A DNA stretch of 64,000 nt from Paenibacillus_E allorhizoplanae (GCF_927798215.1 NZ_CAKMMW010000014.1:124001-188000), one strand, 5' to 3'. Shown: positions 35,958-44,738, numbered from the stretch's first letter. Program-made: numbers and translations. Notes: generated by a model from the letters alone, not told the origin.

Positions 35958-37571
35958 TTATTTTATTACACCGTCACCCTGCAACTGCTTCGTATAATTG
36001 GCAATCGCATCGTTCAGCTTGAATTTGTCCTGCAGCGTCTTCACGTACGTATCCCAGTTCGTTAAAGGCTCTTTGCCCGTTACAAATTTGAGCATCATTT
36101 CATTGGCATATTTGAGGCGATCTTGCGACATCGGATCAGCCGGATCGTCAAAAACACGTGGATTTACGTTGTTATCCTTCAAATAACTCGTGTTAATCTT
36201 CTGGTTCGCGTTCGTGATATCAGGTTTTTGGAAGTCGAAGTACACGCCATCCGTCGCTTTGCGAACGAAAGCATAGTTATAGCGCCACTCAATTTCCTTC
36301 TCGTTATAAGTGGATCTATCAATTAGCTTCGGTGTGCCATTCGTCGCGGTAAAGGACTTATCTTTGATCCCATATGCAAGGAATGGATACGCATCTTTAT
36401 TGGTATATAGATATTGAATGAACTGCATCGCACGCTTCGCTTTGCCTGCATCCTTCATCGCTTCCTTGGAAAGTCCAATGAGTGACTGCTGGAATGGTTT
36501 TACGTCAAGAATTTGATCCCCATACGGCCCCTTTGGAGGCGCGATTTGCTTCCAATCCGGCACACTGCCACCGGCATCCTGCATTTTCTTCGTTTCCGCA
36601 GGCTCCGAACGGCGCCAGTCTTCGATCATAATACCAACCTTGCCTTGGTACATTTTATTATCACGTTTGAGTCCGTCGTCGATCGTTACCCAGTCAGGGT
36701 CAACCACTTTCGCATCGATCATTTCTTTAATAAACGTCAGCGCTTCTTTCGTTTTCGCGTCGGTGTTGTAGACAACCACCTTACCGTCTTTGACATCTAC
36801 AAAGTTAGGCTGTACACCGTACATCCAGAAAATCTGTTGGAAGCCTTGCGCACCACTCGTGCTATAACCCAGTGAGCCGTCCTTCGGCAGCATCGCGACA
36901 TAACCATACGTATCGTTCTTGCCATTACCATCTGGATCGTTAAAAGTGAACGCTTTCATAACGTTGAGCAATTCTTGTGGATTCGTCGGAACCGACAGGT
37001 TCAACTTTTTGAGCCACGTATTATTGATCCACCAACCATTTACGCCTCCAACGGCTTCGGAAGCTGGTAAACCAATCGTATGACCTTTATATTTCATAGG
37101 CTCGAGGCGCGAAGGGTCGAATGCTTTCGGAAGCTCTGGGAACTCCTTCAACAAATCATCGAGATCGGCTAGCAAGCCTTGATCGTAATATTTAATCGCA
37201 GAGGCACGGTCAGGAAAAGAGACAATATCAGGAATTTGATTGGAGGAGATCAGCAGATTGAGCTTATCCTTCCAATTCTCGCCGCCCATGATCATATCGA
37301 GATCCATATTGTTGTCTTTCTCGATCATTTGACGGATCGGATCCTGCTCTTTCGCTGGCATTGGCGTTGTTAACCGATAACCGACTGTATTATAAAAGCT
37401 AACTTTATACTTCTTATCAGCTTCCACCGGCTTTGCCGTTTGCGTGGCTCCAGTAGAGGGGGCAACGCTCGCGCTTGGTGAAGCCGTATTCTCAGCCTTG
37501 CTGCAGCCTGCAGCAACAACCCCTAGGATTACAGTCATACTAAGCAACGCACTTGCGTGATTCTTTTTCAT
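35958..37571 (-). CDS. Sugar ABC transporter substrate-binding lipoprotein (LplA/YtcQ-like)
   Basis: 537 residues with a lipoprotein signal: basic start, hydrophobic stretch, lipobox VAAGC with C23, then a Ser/Ala/Thr-rich linker. The rest is an extracellular solute-binding protein of the large CUT1-associated type found with YesM/YesN systems in Paenibacillus. It follows the two permease genes. The ligand is probably an oligosaccharide; it cannot be named from sequence alone. Confidence 0.9.
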   Translation of the reverse strand: MKKNHASALLSMTVILGVVAAGCSKAENTASPSASVAPSTGATQTAKPVEADKKYKVSFYNTVGYRLTTPMPAKEQDPIRQMIEKDNNMDLDMIMGGENWKDKLNLLISSNQIPDIVSFPDRASAIKYYDQGLLADLDDLLKEFPELPKAFDPSRLEPMKYKGHTIGLPASEAVGGVNGWWINNTWLKKLNLSVPTNPQELLNVMKAFTFNDPDGNGKNDTYGYVAMLPKDGSLGYSTSGAQGFQQIFWMYGVQPNFVDVKDGKVVVYNTDAKTKEALTFIKEMIDAKVVDPDWVTIDDGLKRDNKMYQGKVGIMIEDWRRSEPAETKKMQDAGGSVPDWKQIAPPKGPYGDQILDVKPFQQSLIGLSKEAMKDAGKAKRAMQFIQYLYTNKDAYPFLAYGIKDKSFTATNGTPKLIDRSTYNEKEIEWRYNYAFVRKATDGVYFDFQKPDITNANQKINTSYLKDNNVNPRVFDDPADPMSQDRLKYANEMMLKFVTGKEPLTNWDTYVKTLQDKFKLNDAIANYTKQLQGDGVIK

Positions 37572-37650
37572 CTTGAACCTCTCCCTTTAGTCTATTATAC
37601 ATGCTATATCGAGAGTTGCCTCTAGATATCATCGCGATTTTGGCCCCCTA

Positions 37651-38523
37651 TTAACCTTTTACAGAGCCAAGCAGAACACCTCGGGTAAAATGCTTCTGGA
37701 TGAACGGATACACAACCAGAATCGGTAACGTTGTAATGGCGACTGATGCCATTTGAACCGAAATTGGGTTTACCGAGTTAGCAGCTTCTGCTGCGTCCCC
37801 GCTAATTGCGACAGAGGCGAGTAAGATCTGCCTTAGAAATAGCTGAACAGGCTGATTCTCTGGGGTGTTGATGTAGAGCAGGGCATCGAAATAACTATTC
37901 CAGTGCCAAACCGCATAGAAAAGGCCAATTGTCGCGATAATCGGTACAGACAACGGGATTACGATGCGTACCAGGATGGCGATTTCACCCGCTCCATCGA
38001 TTCGAGCAGCTTCATCAATAGCCTCTGGCAGCTGTTCGAAAAAGCTTTTCACAATCATGAGATAGAACGCATTGATCAATCCGGGAATAATGAGTGACCA
38101 TTCGGAATCGAGCAGTCCTATATTTTTCACGAGCAAGTACCCCGGAATAATGCCGCCGTTGAACAGCATGGTGAATACGATGAACAGCAGGAATGGGCTT
38201 CGACCAGGCAACGCTTTGCGCGAGAGCGGAAGTGCTGTGATTACGGTGAACACTAAGTTCAGCAGCGTACCGACAATGACACGAAAGAGGGTCACTTGGT
38301 AGGCGTCGAGTAACCGGCCCCCTTGCATAATCTCTCGGTAAGCCGTCAATGTGGTATGCGTCGGGATAATAACCAGCCCGTCTTTCTTAATGAACTCGGA
38401 TATCGGTGTTAGTGAGACGCTGATGACATACAGGAAGGGCAATACACAGGAAGCAGCGAGCAGGCTGAGCAGCAAATAGTTAACGCCTTGGGCGAGCCGG
38501 TCGCCTGTGGTCATGTGACGCAT
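37651..38523 (-). CDS. Sugar ABC transporter permease (LplC/YtcP-like, MalG family)
   Basis: 290 residues with six membrane helices and the EAA loop PEAIDEAARIDGAGEIAILVRIVIPLS, which contacts the ATPase. It starts 15 bases after the partner permease. No ATP-binding subunit is encoded here, so the pair presumably uses a shared MsmX-type ATPase encoded elsewhere, as known for this family. Confidence 0.93.
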   Translation of the reverse strand: MRHMTTGDRLAQGVNYLLLSLLAASCVLPFLYVISVSLTPISEFIKKDGLVIIPTHTTLTAYREIMQGGRLLDAYQVTLFRVIVGTLLNLVFTVITALPLSRKALPGRSPFLLFIVFTMLFNGGIIPGYLLVKNIGLLDSEWSLIIPGLINAFYLMIVKSFFEQLPEAIDEAARIDGAGEIAILVRIVIPLSVPIIATIGLFYAVWHWNSYFDALLYINTPENQPVQLFLRQILLASVAISGDAAEAANSVNPISVQMASVAITTLPILVVYPFIQKHFTRGVLLGSVKG

Positions 38524-38538
38524 GGATGATTCCTCCTT

Positions 38539-39441
38539 CTACCAGATTTGTCCGTCGAATTTTTTGGCAATCCGATTCGCACCCAGTACAAGCACGAAGC
38601 CGATTACTGATTTAAACAACCCGACAGCGGTAGCAAGTCCAATACGTCCCTCTTGTAAACCGACCCGATACACCCATGTCTCGATAACATCGGCCTTCTC
38701 TTGATTAAGCGGATTGAGCATAATGAAGATTTGATCAAAACCAACATCAAGAATGGCGCTGAGCCGCAGCACCAGCATGAGGATAATGACGTTGCGAATA
38801 CCTGGCAGTGTAATATGCCATAACTGACGGGACTGAGAGGCGCCATCCATCGTTGCTGCTTCGTAAAGGCTCGGATCGATACCCGTGAGTGCTGCCAAGT
38901 AAATGATGGCCCCCCAGCCGACTGACTGCCAAATATCCGTTGTTACGATAAGGGTTCGGATCAGACCAGACTCCGTTAAGAAGGATATGCGGTCTAAGTG
39001 GAGGGCGGTTAACAACTGGTTAACGAGCCCTGTTCCAGGTGCGAGGAACGCAACCAGCAAGCCGTAAATTATGACCCATGACAGAAAGTGAGGCAGGTAG
39101 GTCAGGGTTTGAATGGTTCTTTTGAACCCCGCCCCAGTAACGGCATTAAGCATTAACGCTAGAATAATCGGTGCTGGAAATGAAAAGACGAGCTTGTAAA
39201 ACGAAATGAGAATGGTGTTTCCGATAATTTGCTTGAAGTACACACCATCGAAAAATAGCTGAAAGTTCTGCCAGCCGACCCACGGGCTTTCCCAGAGTCC
39301 TTGCAGGACGTTGTAGTTCTTAAATGCAGCGGCGATGTACACCATCGGCACATATTTGAATACCGCAAAGTACAGCAAGCCCGGAATTAATAGGGAATAC
39401 ATCACACCGTATCTTCGCAGCAGGTTCATCGTTCGATGCAT
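38539..39441 (-). CDS. Sugar ABC transporter permease (LplB/YteP-like, MalF family)
   Basis: 300 residues, six membrane helices, with the EAA loop DPSLYEAATMDGASQSRQLWHITLPGIRN. It is the first gene of the transporter-kinase-regulator-glycosidase operon and follows a hairpin terminator that separates it from the upstream glycosidase gene. A weak promoter-like region lies upstream. Confidence 0.93.
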   Translation of the reverse strand: MHRTMNLLRRYGVMYSLLIPGLLYFAVFKYVPMVYIAAAFKNYNVLQGLWESPWVGWQNFQLFFDGVYFKQIIGNTILISFYKLVFSFPAPIILALMLNAVTGAGFKRTIQTLTYLPHFLSWVIIYGLLVAFLAPGTGLVNQLLTALHLDRISFLTESGLIRTLIVTTDIWQSVGWGAIIYLAALTGIDPSLYEAATMDGASQSRQLWHITLPGIRNVIILMLVLRLSAILDVGFDQIFIMLNPLNQEKADVIETWVYRVGLQEGRIGLATAVGLFKSVIGFVLVLGANRIAKKFDGQIW

Positions 39442-39476
39442 GAGCTGCCTCTCCTCTCTCTGTTTGTTATACCTTC

Positions 39477-39505
39477 ATTGTAGCGCCGCGGAAGGAGCGA
39501 TCCTT
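39477..39505 (-). promoter_or_regulatory. Possible activator-dependent promoter of the sugar transport operon
   Basis: On the minus strand TACAAT (39482-39477) lies about 40 bases before the permease start, with no good -35 at 17 bases. The palindrome AAGGA-tcgc-TCCTT occupies 39505-39492, overlapping the -35/spacer region. A weak -35 with a palindrome there would fit control by the AraC-type regulator; this is inference. Confidence 0.3.
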
Positions 39506-39546
39506 TTCATATCTTTGGCAGATGGTCTAAAATCTTCGGAAATACG

Positions 39547-39576
39547 AAAGCCGCCTCCTAGTTGGAGACGGCTTTG
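39547..39576 (-). terminator. Hairpin terminator after the propeller glycosidase gene
   Basis: Minus-strand AAAGCCGTCTCC-aacta-GGAGGCGGCTTT, then a short T-poor tail. It probably attenuates rather than fully stops transcription into the permease operon. Confidence 0.6.
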
Positions 39577-39581
39577 CTAGA

Positions 39582-40610
39582 TCAATTATCGACGAGCTTG
39601 ATGTAATCGTAGGCTAATGGAATTCGGATGTTATATGATCGGCTTCCCTCCCGTTCAAGCACGGCGCACAGCAGGACGGCAGGCATTCCGCTCTCGTCGA
39701 ACCATAGCTGGGGGCGTTCCAGTCTGAGGACGGATTGTGCGACCTGATGAGCCCAGGGAATTTGTAAATCGAAAGCCAGTACATGCCGCGATGGTCGCCA
39801 TGAAATTCCGTCTGATGATTCAAATAAGGCCACAGAACCACGTTCAGATTTCGTAAAATAACCTTGAAAATCCTTCATCAATGCATAGTACGCATTGCCC
39901 TGACACCAAACACAAGGGTCCTCTACCGCCCAATCGTTCGTTGGGTTCGTTACTGTTGGGGCTGGCTGCTTGCGGAATGGTCCAAGCGGATGATCAGCAA
40001 AGGCAACACCAGCGTTAACAGCTCCACCCTTTGGCGGAGGGCCCTCAGCCACACCTTTGTACATCATCAGGATACGGCCGTCAGCGGACACACACACCGT
40101 AGGGTTGCTCGTCATGAGTCCATCCCACTCTTCTGGGGAGACATCGAGCACGGGCGACGTCCCTCGAGTCCATGGACCAGCGGGATGATCGGCCACAGCA
40201 ACGCCGATACGTTGATGGTTGCGATACGCCCACCAAGTTGCCTCATCGGCAGGTTGGTCGAGATCAAACTCGGGGCCATGCGTTCCCATGTAATACAAGT
40301 AATAACGATTACCATAGCGCAAAATGGCTGGATTGTGTGCCACATCCTTGTCCCAGCTCGCTACGCCATCTCTACATGTCCAAACCGTATCCACGTGATG
40401 GAACGGACCCAACGGATTATTGGCAACCGCATAGGCGATTTCGGAATGCGTGGCCCATGCCTCAAAACCAGCACGTTCAGGCCAACGCGAATAATACAAG
40501 TAAAACCTCCCCTCCGCATCTTGTGTCATCGATCCACACCAAACATGCCATCCATCTAGCTCGAACTTCGCCCCAGCCGGCACGGGCCGAAGCATCTCCT
40601 GAAAATTCAT
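39582..40610 (-). CDS. Five-bladed beta-propeller glycosidase (GH43/GH117-like)
   Basis: About 342 residues from ATG 40610, eight bases after AGGAG; a GTG six bases upstream is the alternative start. Repeated blade motifs are visible: GRFYLYYSRWPE, NRYYLYYMGTHG, GRILMMYKG and NAYYALMKD, alternating with NPAILRY / SNPTVCVS / VEDPCVW acidic segments, typical of GH43-like and related propellers. There is no signal peptide, so it is probably cytoplasmic. It is the first gene of the sugar island and carries a cre-like palindrome upstream. The family is clear at fold level but not the exact CAZy family. Confidence 0.75.
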   Translation of the reverse strand: MNFQEMLRPVPAGAKFELDGWHVWCGSMTQDAEGRFYLYYSRWPERAGFEAWATHSEIAYAVANNPLGPFHHVDTVWTCRDGVASWDKDVAHNPAILRYGNRYYLYYMGTHGPEFDLDQPADEATWWAYRNHQRIGVAVADHPAGPWTRGTSPVLDVSPEEWDGLMTSNPTVCVSADGRILMMYKGVAEGPPPKGGAVNAGVAFADHPLGPFRKQPAPTVTNPTNDWAVEDPCVWCQGNAYYALMKDFQGYFTKSERGSVALFESSDGISWRPSRHVLAFDLQIPWAHQVAQSVLRLERPQLWFDESGMPAVLLCAVLEREGSRSYNIRIPLAYDYIKLVDN

Positions 40611-40628
40611 GCACACCTCTCCTAGCTG

Positions 40629-40642
40629 TGTAAGGGTTTACA
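40629..40642 (-). promoter_or_regulatory. cre-like catabolite control site
   Basis: The palindrome TGTAA-rrry-TTACA reads TGTAAACCCTTACA on the minus strand. It matches the CcpA cre consensus TGWAANCGNTNWCA except for one base and lies about 20 bases before the glycosidase start. This suggests glucose repression of the island. Confidence 0.45.
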
Positions 40643-40774
40643 TTCATACAGAACCAGTGTAAGGCGTCTACCGCGCGGAAAGGTTTCATATTTTCGTAAG
40701 TTGGTTTGAAGTTTTGGGATGTATGAGTAGCGGATTGATGTGTAGTTCGCGGGGCAGCCGGGAGTTGGGGGGAA

Positions 40775-40806
40775 CAAAAAAAAGACCAGCTCCTATGAGC
40801 TGGCCC
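40775..40806 (-). terminator. Intrinsic terminator of the rpiB-ywlG-glyA operon
   Basis: Minus-strand GCCAGCTC-atag-GAGCTGGT followed by CTTTTTTTT, 12 bases after the glyA stop. Confidence 0.9.
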
Positions 40807-40817
40807 TATAAAAGCTA

Positions 40818-42068
40818 CTAGTAAGTCAAACCTAGGTAAAGCGGGAATTGTGCCGTTAGATCAGACACCATGCCACGAGCTTTCTCAAGCGTAGCTTCGT
40901 CTTTCGGATTTTTCAAAGTAAGACCGATAACCTTCGCGATTGTTTTCATCGCTTCTTCGTCCATGCCGCGGGAAGTAACAGCTGGTGTACCCAAACGGAT
41001 ACCGCTTGTTACGAACGGGCTAGTTGGGTCGAAAGGAATCGCGTTTTTGTTCGCTGTAATACCGATTTCATCCAAAACGTGCTCAGCGTCTTTACCGGAG
41101 ATGTTCAGGTTACGCAAGTCAACCAACATCAAGTGGTTGTCTGTACCGCCGGAAACAAGGTTGATACCTTCAGCTGTCAGAGCAGTCGCCAATGCTTGAG
41201 CGTTGTTGATGACATTTTGACCGTAAACTTTGAAATCTGGTTGAAGAGCTTCACCAAAGGAAACAGCTTTAGCCGCAATTGTATGCATCAAAGGCCCACC
41301 TTGGGAACCAGGGAATACCGCTTTATCAATCGCTGCAGCCCATGCTTTCTTCGTAAGAATCATACCGCCGCGAGGACCACGAAGCGTTTTGTGTGTTGTA
41401 GTTGTTACGAAATGTGCATGTGGCACTGGGTTCGGGTGCAAACCAGCTGCTACTAGACCTGCAATGTGCGCCATATCAACGAAGAACAATGCACCTACAT
41501 CGTTAGCGATGGAAGCCAATGCTTCGAAATCAATCGTACGCGGGTACGCACTTGCACCAGCAACTAACATGCGAGGCTTATGTTTGAAAGCTGCTTTACG
41601 AACATCATCGTAGTCGATGCGGAAATCTTTTTCGCTTACGCCGTAAGCTACGAAGTTGTACAGAATACCGGAAGCATTTACTGGGCTACCGTGTGTTAAG
41701 TGACCACCATGCGCAAGGTTCATACCAAGAACCGTGTCACCAGGGTTTAGAGCAGCCAAGTAAACAGCCATGTTCGCTTGTGCACCGGAATGCGGTTGAA
41801 CGTTAGCGTGCTCAGCACCGAAGAGCTCTTTCGCGCGATCACGAGCGATATCTTCCACGATGTCTACGTACTCACAGCCACCGTAGTATCTTTTGCCTGG
41901 GTAACCTTCAGCATATTTGTTCGTAAGTACAGTACCCATAGCTTCAAGAACCGCTTGGCTCACGATGTTCTCGGAAGCAATTAGCTCAATTTTGTCGCGT
42001 TGACGGCCAAGCTCAAGGTTCATTGCTTCTACGATTTTCGGATCTTGCTTGCTCAAAAAGTTTGTCAT
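40818..42068 (-). CDS. glyA: Serine hydroxymethyltransferase
   Basis: PLP enzyme converting serine + tetrahydrofolate to glycine + 5,10-methylene-THF, the main one-carbon source. The product is 416 residues. Signatures are NKYAEGYPGKRYYGGCEYVD, and VTTTTHKTLRGPRGG with the PLP lysine in THKTLRG. It is the third gene behind the ZTP riboswitch, which fits, since ZTP signals one-carbon shortage. Confidence 0.98.
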   Translation of the reverse strand: MTNFLSKQDPKIVEAMNLELGRQRDKIELIASENIVSQAVLEAMGTVLTNKYAEGYPGKRYYGGCEYVDIVEDIARDRAKELFGAEHANVQPHSGAQANMAVYLAALNPGDTVLGMNLAHGGHLTHGSPVNASGILYNFVAYGVSEKDFRIDYDDVRKAAFKHKPRMLVAGASAYPRTIDFEALASIANDVGALFFVDMAHIAGLVAAGLHPNPVPHAHFVTTTTHKTLRGPRGGMILTKKAWAAAIDKAVFPGSQGGPLMHTIAAKAVSFGEALQPDFKVYGQNVINNAQALATALTAEGINLVSGGTDNHLMLVDLRNLNISGKDAEHVLDEIGITANKNAIPFDPTSPFVTSGIRLGTPAVTSRGMDEEAMKTIAKVIGLTLKNPKDEATLEKARGMVSDLTAQFPLYLGLTY

Positions 42069-42104
42069 ATGGAATTCCTCCTAAAGATGATAGTTAACAT
42101 GTAA

Positions 42105-42716
42105 TTAGCAATCTGCATCAGGTGCAGCTTGTTGATAAAGTTGATCCGCCAGATCTGCGGAATATACAGCTCTAGTACCACCGATGAGCTTCGGTCTAGC
42201 GAATGCCATCGTGACATAAGCCTGGCCAATATGGCGAACCGGCGGCCTTACGGGAACAGCGACTCTGCGCAGATGCATCCCAATCAGCGTTGAGCCAATA
42301 TCGATGCCTGCATGCGCTTGAATCGTCTCGACAACAACCGGCTTCACGAAGTGTCTGTACGCATAAGAAGCCATCGAACCCCCAGCCTTCGGCACGGGAA
42401 TCACAGATACCGGTTCAAGCTGCGGCGCCAGCGCCAGCAACTCTTCCTCCACAATCAGCGCACGATTCAAATGCTCGCAGCACTGATAGGCTGCATGCAG
42501 CCCGAACTCCCCGCAAATGCGCGCAACCGTCTCAAAAATTGGCTTCGCTGCATTAAGCGTACCCGATGTTCCAATCCGATGCCCGAGAATTTCACTCGTA
42601 CTCGTACCGATCACAAGAATGTTACCGGGGCGAAGCCCGCCCACTGTAACCAGCTCACGCAGATTCGCTTCCAAAGCTTCTGCTGCTGCTATAGGGTCAA
42701 ATACGGAATCACTCAT
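42105..42716 (-). CDS. ywlG: YwlG-like protein (TIGR01440/DUF436)
   Basis: 203 residues of unknown function. It belongs to the family that sits between rpiB and glyA in many Firmicutes, with the N-terminal pattern VGTSTSEILG (here VIGTSTSEILGHRIGT) and a conserved QCCEHLNRALIVEE. It starts 15 bases after rpiB and ends 36 bases before glyA. No catalytic role is established that I know of. Confidence 0.88.
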   Translation of the reverse strand: MSDSVFDPIAAAEALEANLRELVTVGGLRPGNILVIGTSTSEILGHRIGTSGTLNAAKPIFETVARICGEFGLHAAYQCCEHLNRALIVEEELLALAPQLEPVSVIPVPKAGGSMASYAYRHFVKPVVVETIQAHAGIDIGSTLIGMHLRRVAVPVRPPVRHIGQAYVTMAFARPKLIGGTRAVYSADLADQLYQQAAPDADC

Positions 42717-42731
42717 TAATCATCCTCATTT

Positions 42732-43190
42732 CTAGGGATGTACCGTGAAACGATCCTCGATGCTCTGCAATTTATTGATGCGGTTCTTATGGCGGACACC
42801 TTCTGAAAACTCGGTTTCCAACCAAATTTTAACAATTTCCTCTGCTACCCCAGGTCCAACAACTCGCTCACCCATCGCTAGCACGTTCGTATCATTATGT
42901 TCGCGCGTCGCTTTCGCGGAGAAGAGGTCATGCACAAGTGCACAGCGAATTCCCGGAACTTTATTGGCAGCAATAGACATCCCAATGCCAGTTCCACAAA
43001 GCAGAATACCTTTATCTGCCTCTCCTGAAACGACTTTTTCGCAAACTTGAAGTGCATAATCCGGATAATCGACGGAGTCGCCGCAGCTGCATCCGAAATC
43101 GATCACTTGATGACCTAATGATTCAATAAAAGGAATGATAACATCTTTCAAACGATAGCCTGCATGATCTGCACCTAAAGCAATTTTCAT
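42732..43190 (-). CDS. rpiB: Ribose 5-phosphate isomerase B
   Basis: Interconverts ribose 5-phosphate and ribulose 5-phosphate. The start at 43190 (MKIALGADHAGYRLKD) gives 152 residues. The LacAB/RpiB pattern is clear: GADHAG at the N-terminus, the active-site loop GILLCGTGIGMSIAANKVPGIRCAL with its cysteine, and the EHNDTNVLAMGERV stretch. It is the first gene behind the ZTP riboswitch. Confidence 0.96.
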   Translation of the reverse strand: MKIALGADHAGYRLKDVIIPFIESLGHQVIDFGCSCGDSVDYPDYALQVCEKVVSGEADKGILLCGTGIGMSIAANKVPGIRCALVHDLFSAKATREHNDTNVLAMGERVVGPGVAEEIVKIWLETEFSEGVRHKNRINKLQSIEDRFTVHP

Positions 43191-43257
43191 GAATAAAACG
43201 CTCCTTTTTGACTGTTTGAATTCGACCATCCTATTATATCCCAAAGCTCACCAAAAA

Positions 43258-43300
43258 CGAAAAAAAGAGCGCACACGCTAAAAAACGCGCGTTGCTCTTT
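43258..43300 (-). terminator. Intrinsic terminator, expression platform of the ZTP riboswitch
   Basis: Minus-strand AGAGCAACGCGCG / CGTGTGCGCTCT with an AT-rich loop, followed by T7. It lies just after the aptamer end and 60 bases before rpiB, as expected for a transcription-control riboswitch. Confidence 0.85.
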
Positions 43301-43373
43301 TGCCCAGGCGACCGGCCGTATAGCTCAATGCTCCATTGTGGTTACTCCCACTCGTCGCCAGTTACATTGAGTC
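43301..43373 (-). promoter_or_regulatory. ZTP (pfl) riboswitch aptamer
   Basis: On the minus strand: CTCAATG pairing with CATTGAG (P1), ACTGGCGACGAG, the hairpin GTGGGAGTAACCAC, then the conserved 3' part CGGCCGGTCGCCTGGGCA with the CGCCTGGGCA end typical of pfl RNAs. It is followed by a terminator and precedes rpiB-ywlG-glyA. glyA is a recognised member of ZTP regulons (one-carbon metabolism). Confidence 0.88.
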
Positions 43374-43388
43374 TTGCTTGTTATTTGT

Positions 43389-43417
43389 ATTTTATCGCAT
43401 TCCTAGCGATGTGTAAA
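43389..43417 (-). promoter_or_regulatory. Sigma-A promoter of the ZTP-riboswitch operon
   Basis: Minus-strand TTTACA (43417-43412), a 17-base spacer, TAAAAT (43394-43389). Transcription would start near 43382, immediately before the aptamer. Confidence 0.75.
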
Positions 43418-43484
43418 GATCTATCGGCCTAACCCACTGAGGGCCTTTATGGAAAAAGCAAACGTCCGAGTTAACCTCGGAAGG

Positions 43485-44057
43485 CTATCGTATTTTTTTA
43501 ACCAATTTATCTAGGCTCCGACTAATTTCCTCGGCTGTATACTTATAATCCGCTAGTGAACCGCCATAGGGATCCGAAATATCATAATCAGGGATCGTGT
43601 TTTCCAGCGCATACATGCGGCTTCTTTCTTCCACAGATACCGTCTGAGATAGCGATTGTTTGAGCTGAAGCTCTGTCGCAAGCTGCTCTCGCTCTTCAAT
43701 CGCCTTGAGAATGCGAGCATCGTCCTCTACATACTCTTTGAGTGTATACGTCTTCTCGACCGCATGAGGAAAGCGCCCAATCACGGTACGTTTATGCCCC
43801 GTCGTCATCGTCAAGACCAGGTCAGCCCAATCGACATCCGCAGCGCTAATCGCTAGTGAACTAATCGATTCCTTAAAACCCGCTTCATGAAGAAGTGACT
43901 GGCTGTTTCTCGATATCGGACCACCCGTCATCGCAGATACACCTGCCGAACGAACCTCCGCCGCAAGCCCCTCTTGATGCACCCTCATACGCAGCAAACC
44001 TTCAGCTAACGGACTGCGGCACGTATTTCCTGTACAGACAAATAGAATTCGCAACAT
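43485..44057 (-). CDS. ywlE: YwlE-like low-molecular-weight phosphatase (protein arginine phosphatase family)
   Basis: 190 residues from ATG 44057. The P-loop FVCTGNTCRSP has nucleophile C8, and T12 is the residue linked to arginine-phosphate specificity in YwlE. The general-acid loop is DPYGGS near the C-terminus. It has an extra, mostly charged helical stretch of about 35-40 residues (LKAIEEREQLATELQLKQ ...) before the DPYGGS loop, so it is longer than the ~150-residue B. subtilis protein. By family it would reverse McsB arginine phosphorylation. It lies 55 bases after mntP, same order as in B. subtilis. Confidence 0.88.
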   Translation of the reverse strand: MLRILFVCTGNTCRSPLAEGLLRMRVHQEGLAAEVRSAGVSAMTGGPISRNSQSLLHEAGFKESISSLAISAADVDWADLVLTMTTGHKRTVIGRFPHAVEKTYTLKEYVEDDARILKAIEEREQLATELQLKQSLSQTVSVEERSRMYALENTIPDYDISDPYGGSLADYKYTAEEISRSLDKLVKKIR

Positions 44058-44112
44058 GAAATCCTCCCTAGAATAAACGGCTACATCACCGTTCGTACTT
44101 ACATGTATTGTA

Positions 44113-44673
44113 TCATAGTAAAAACTTGATCCCAAACCCTAATAAGATAAGTCCACCGAATGCCTCACCATATTCCCCGACCCAACCGCTAACTCTTCTG
44201 CCTAGCAGCAAGCCCGCTATCGAGAGCAAGCCGCCAAATAGACCGAAGATCAGTACGGTAAGCACAATGTCCGTGGCAAACATCCCAAGAGAAACGCCCA
44301 CTGAGAAGGAATCTATACTAACACTGAGGGCAAAAATAATAAGCCCCCATAACGTCCGATGATCGAAGGCCGAAGCCTCTTCCCCGCGTATCGAGCTATA
44401 TACCATATGTGCGCCAAGCAAAATAAGTAAACATCCCCCTGCCGCCGTAGCGACATTCCCAAGAAGGAGGGAGACATACTGCCCCATAAACATCCCCATC
44501 AATGGCATGAGCACGTGAAAGAGACCGATAACAATGCTGATTTTCAAGATATCCATCAAACGAATGCCCTTCATCCCTATGCCAATTCCCAATGAAAAAG
44601 CATCTAGGCCCAAAGCAATCGCCATTATTCCAATTGTCATGAGTTGCCCAACTTGTACCCCAGATGCGAGCAT
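44113..44673 (-). CDS. mntP: MntP-like manganese efflux pump (YwlD)
   Basis: About 187 residues, six membrane helices arranged as two similar halves, each with an acidic helix: ALGLDAFSLGIGIGM and ALSVSIDSFSVGVSLGM. These aspartates are the conserved metal-path residues of MntP. The start is at 44673 or at an ATG 21 bases upstream. No yybP-ykoY manganese riboswitch was seen in the 45-base gap from tsaC. Confidence 0.88.
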   Translation of the reverse strand: MLASGVQVGQLMTIGIMAIALGLDAFSLGIGIGMKGIRLMDILKISIVIGLFHVLMPLMGMFMGQYVSLLLGNVATAAGGCLLILLGAHMVYSSIRGEEASAFDHRTLWGLIIFALSVSIDSFSVGVSLGMFATDIVLTVLIFGLFGGLLSIAGLLLGRRVSGWVGEYGEAFGGLILLGFGIKFLL

Positions 44674-44738
44674 AGCACGATCCCCCTTGTCCACGATTCT
44701 TTCTCAAGATATGCGGACAAACTGGGAATCATGCTAAT

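Noticed and set aside
44674..44738. yybP-ykoY manganese riboswitch before mntP
   Set aside because: The gap from tsaC is too short and lacks the conserved loops.
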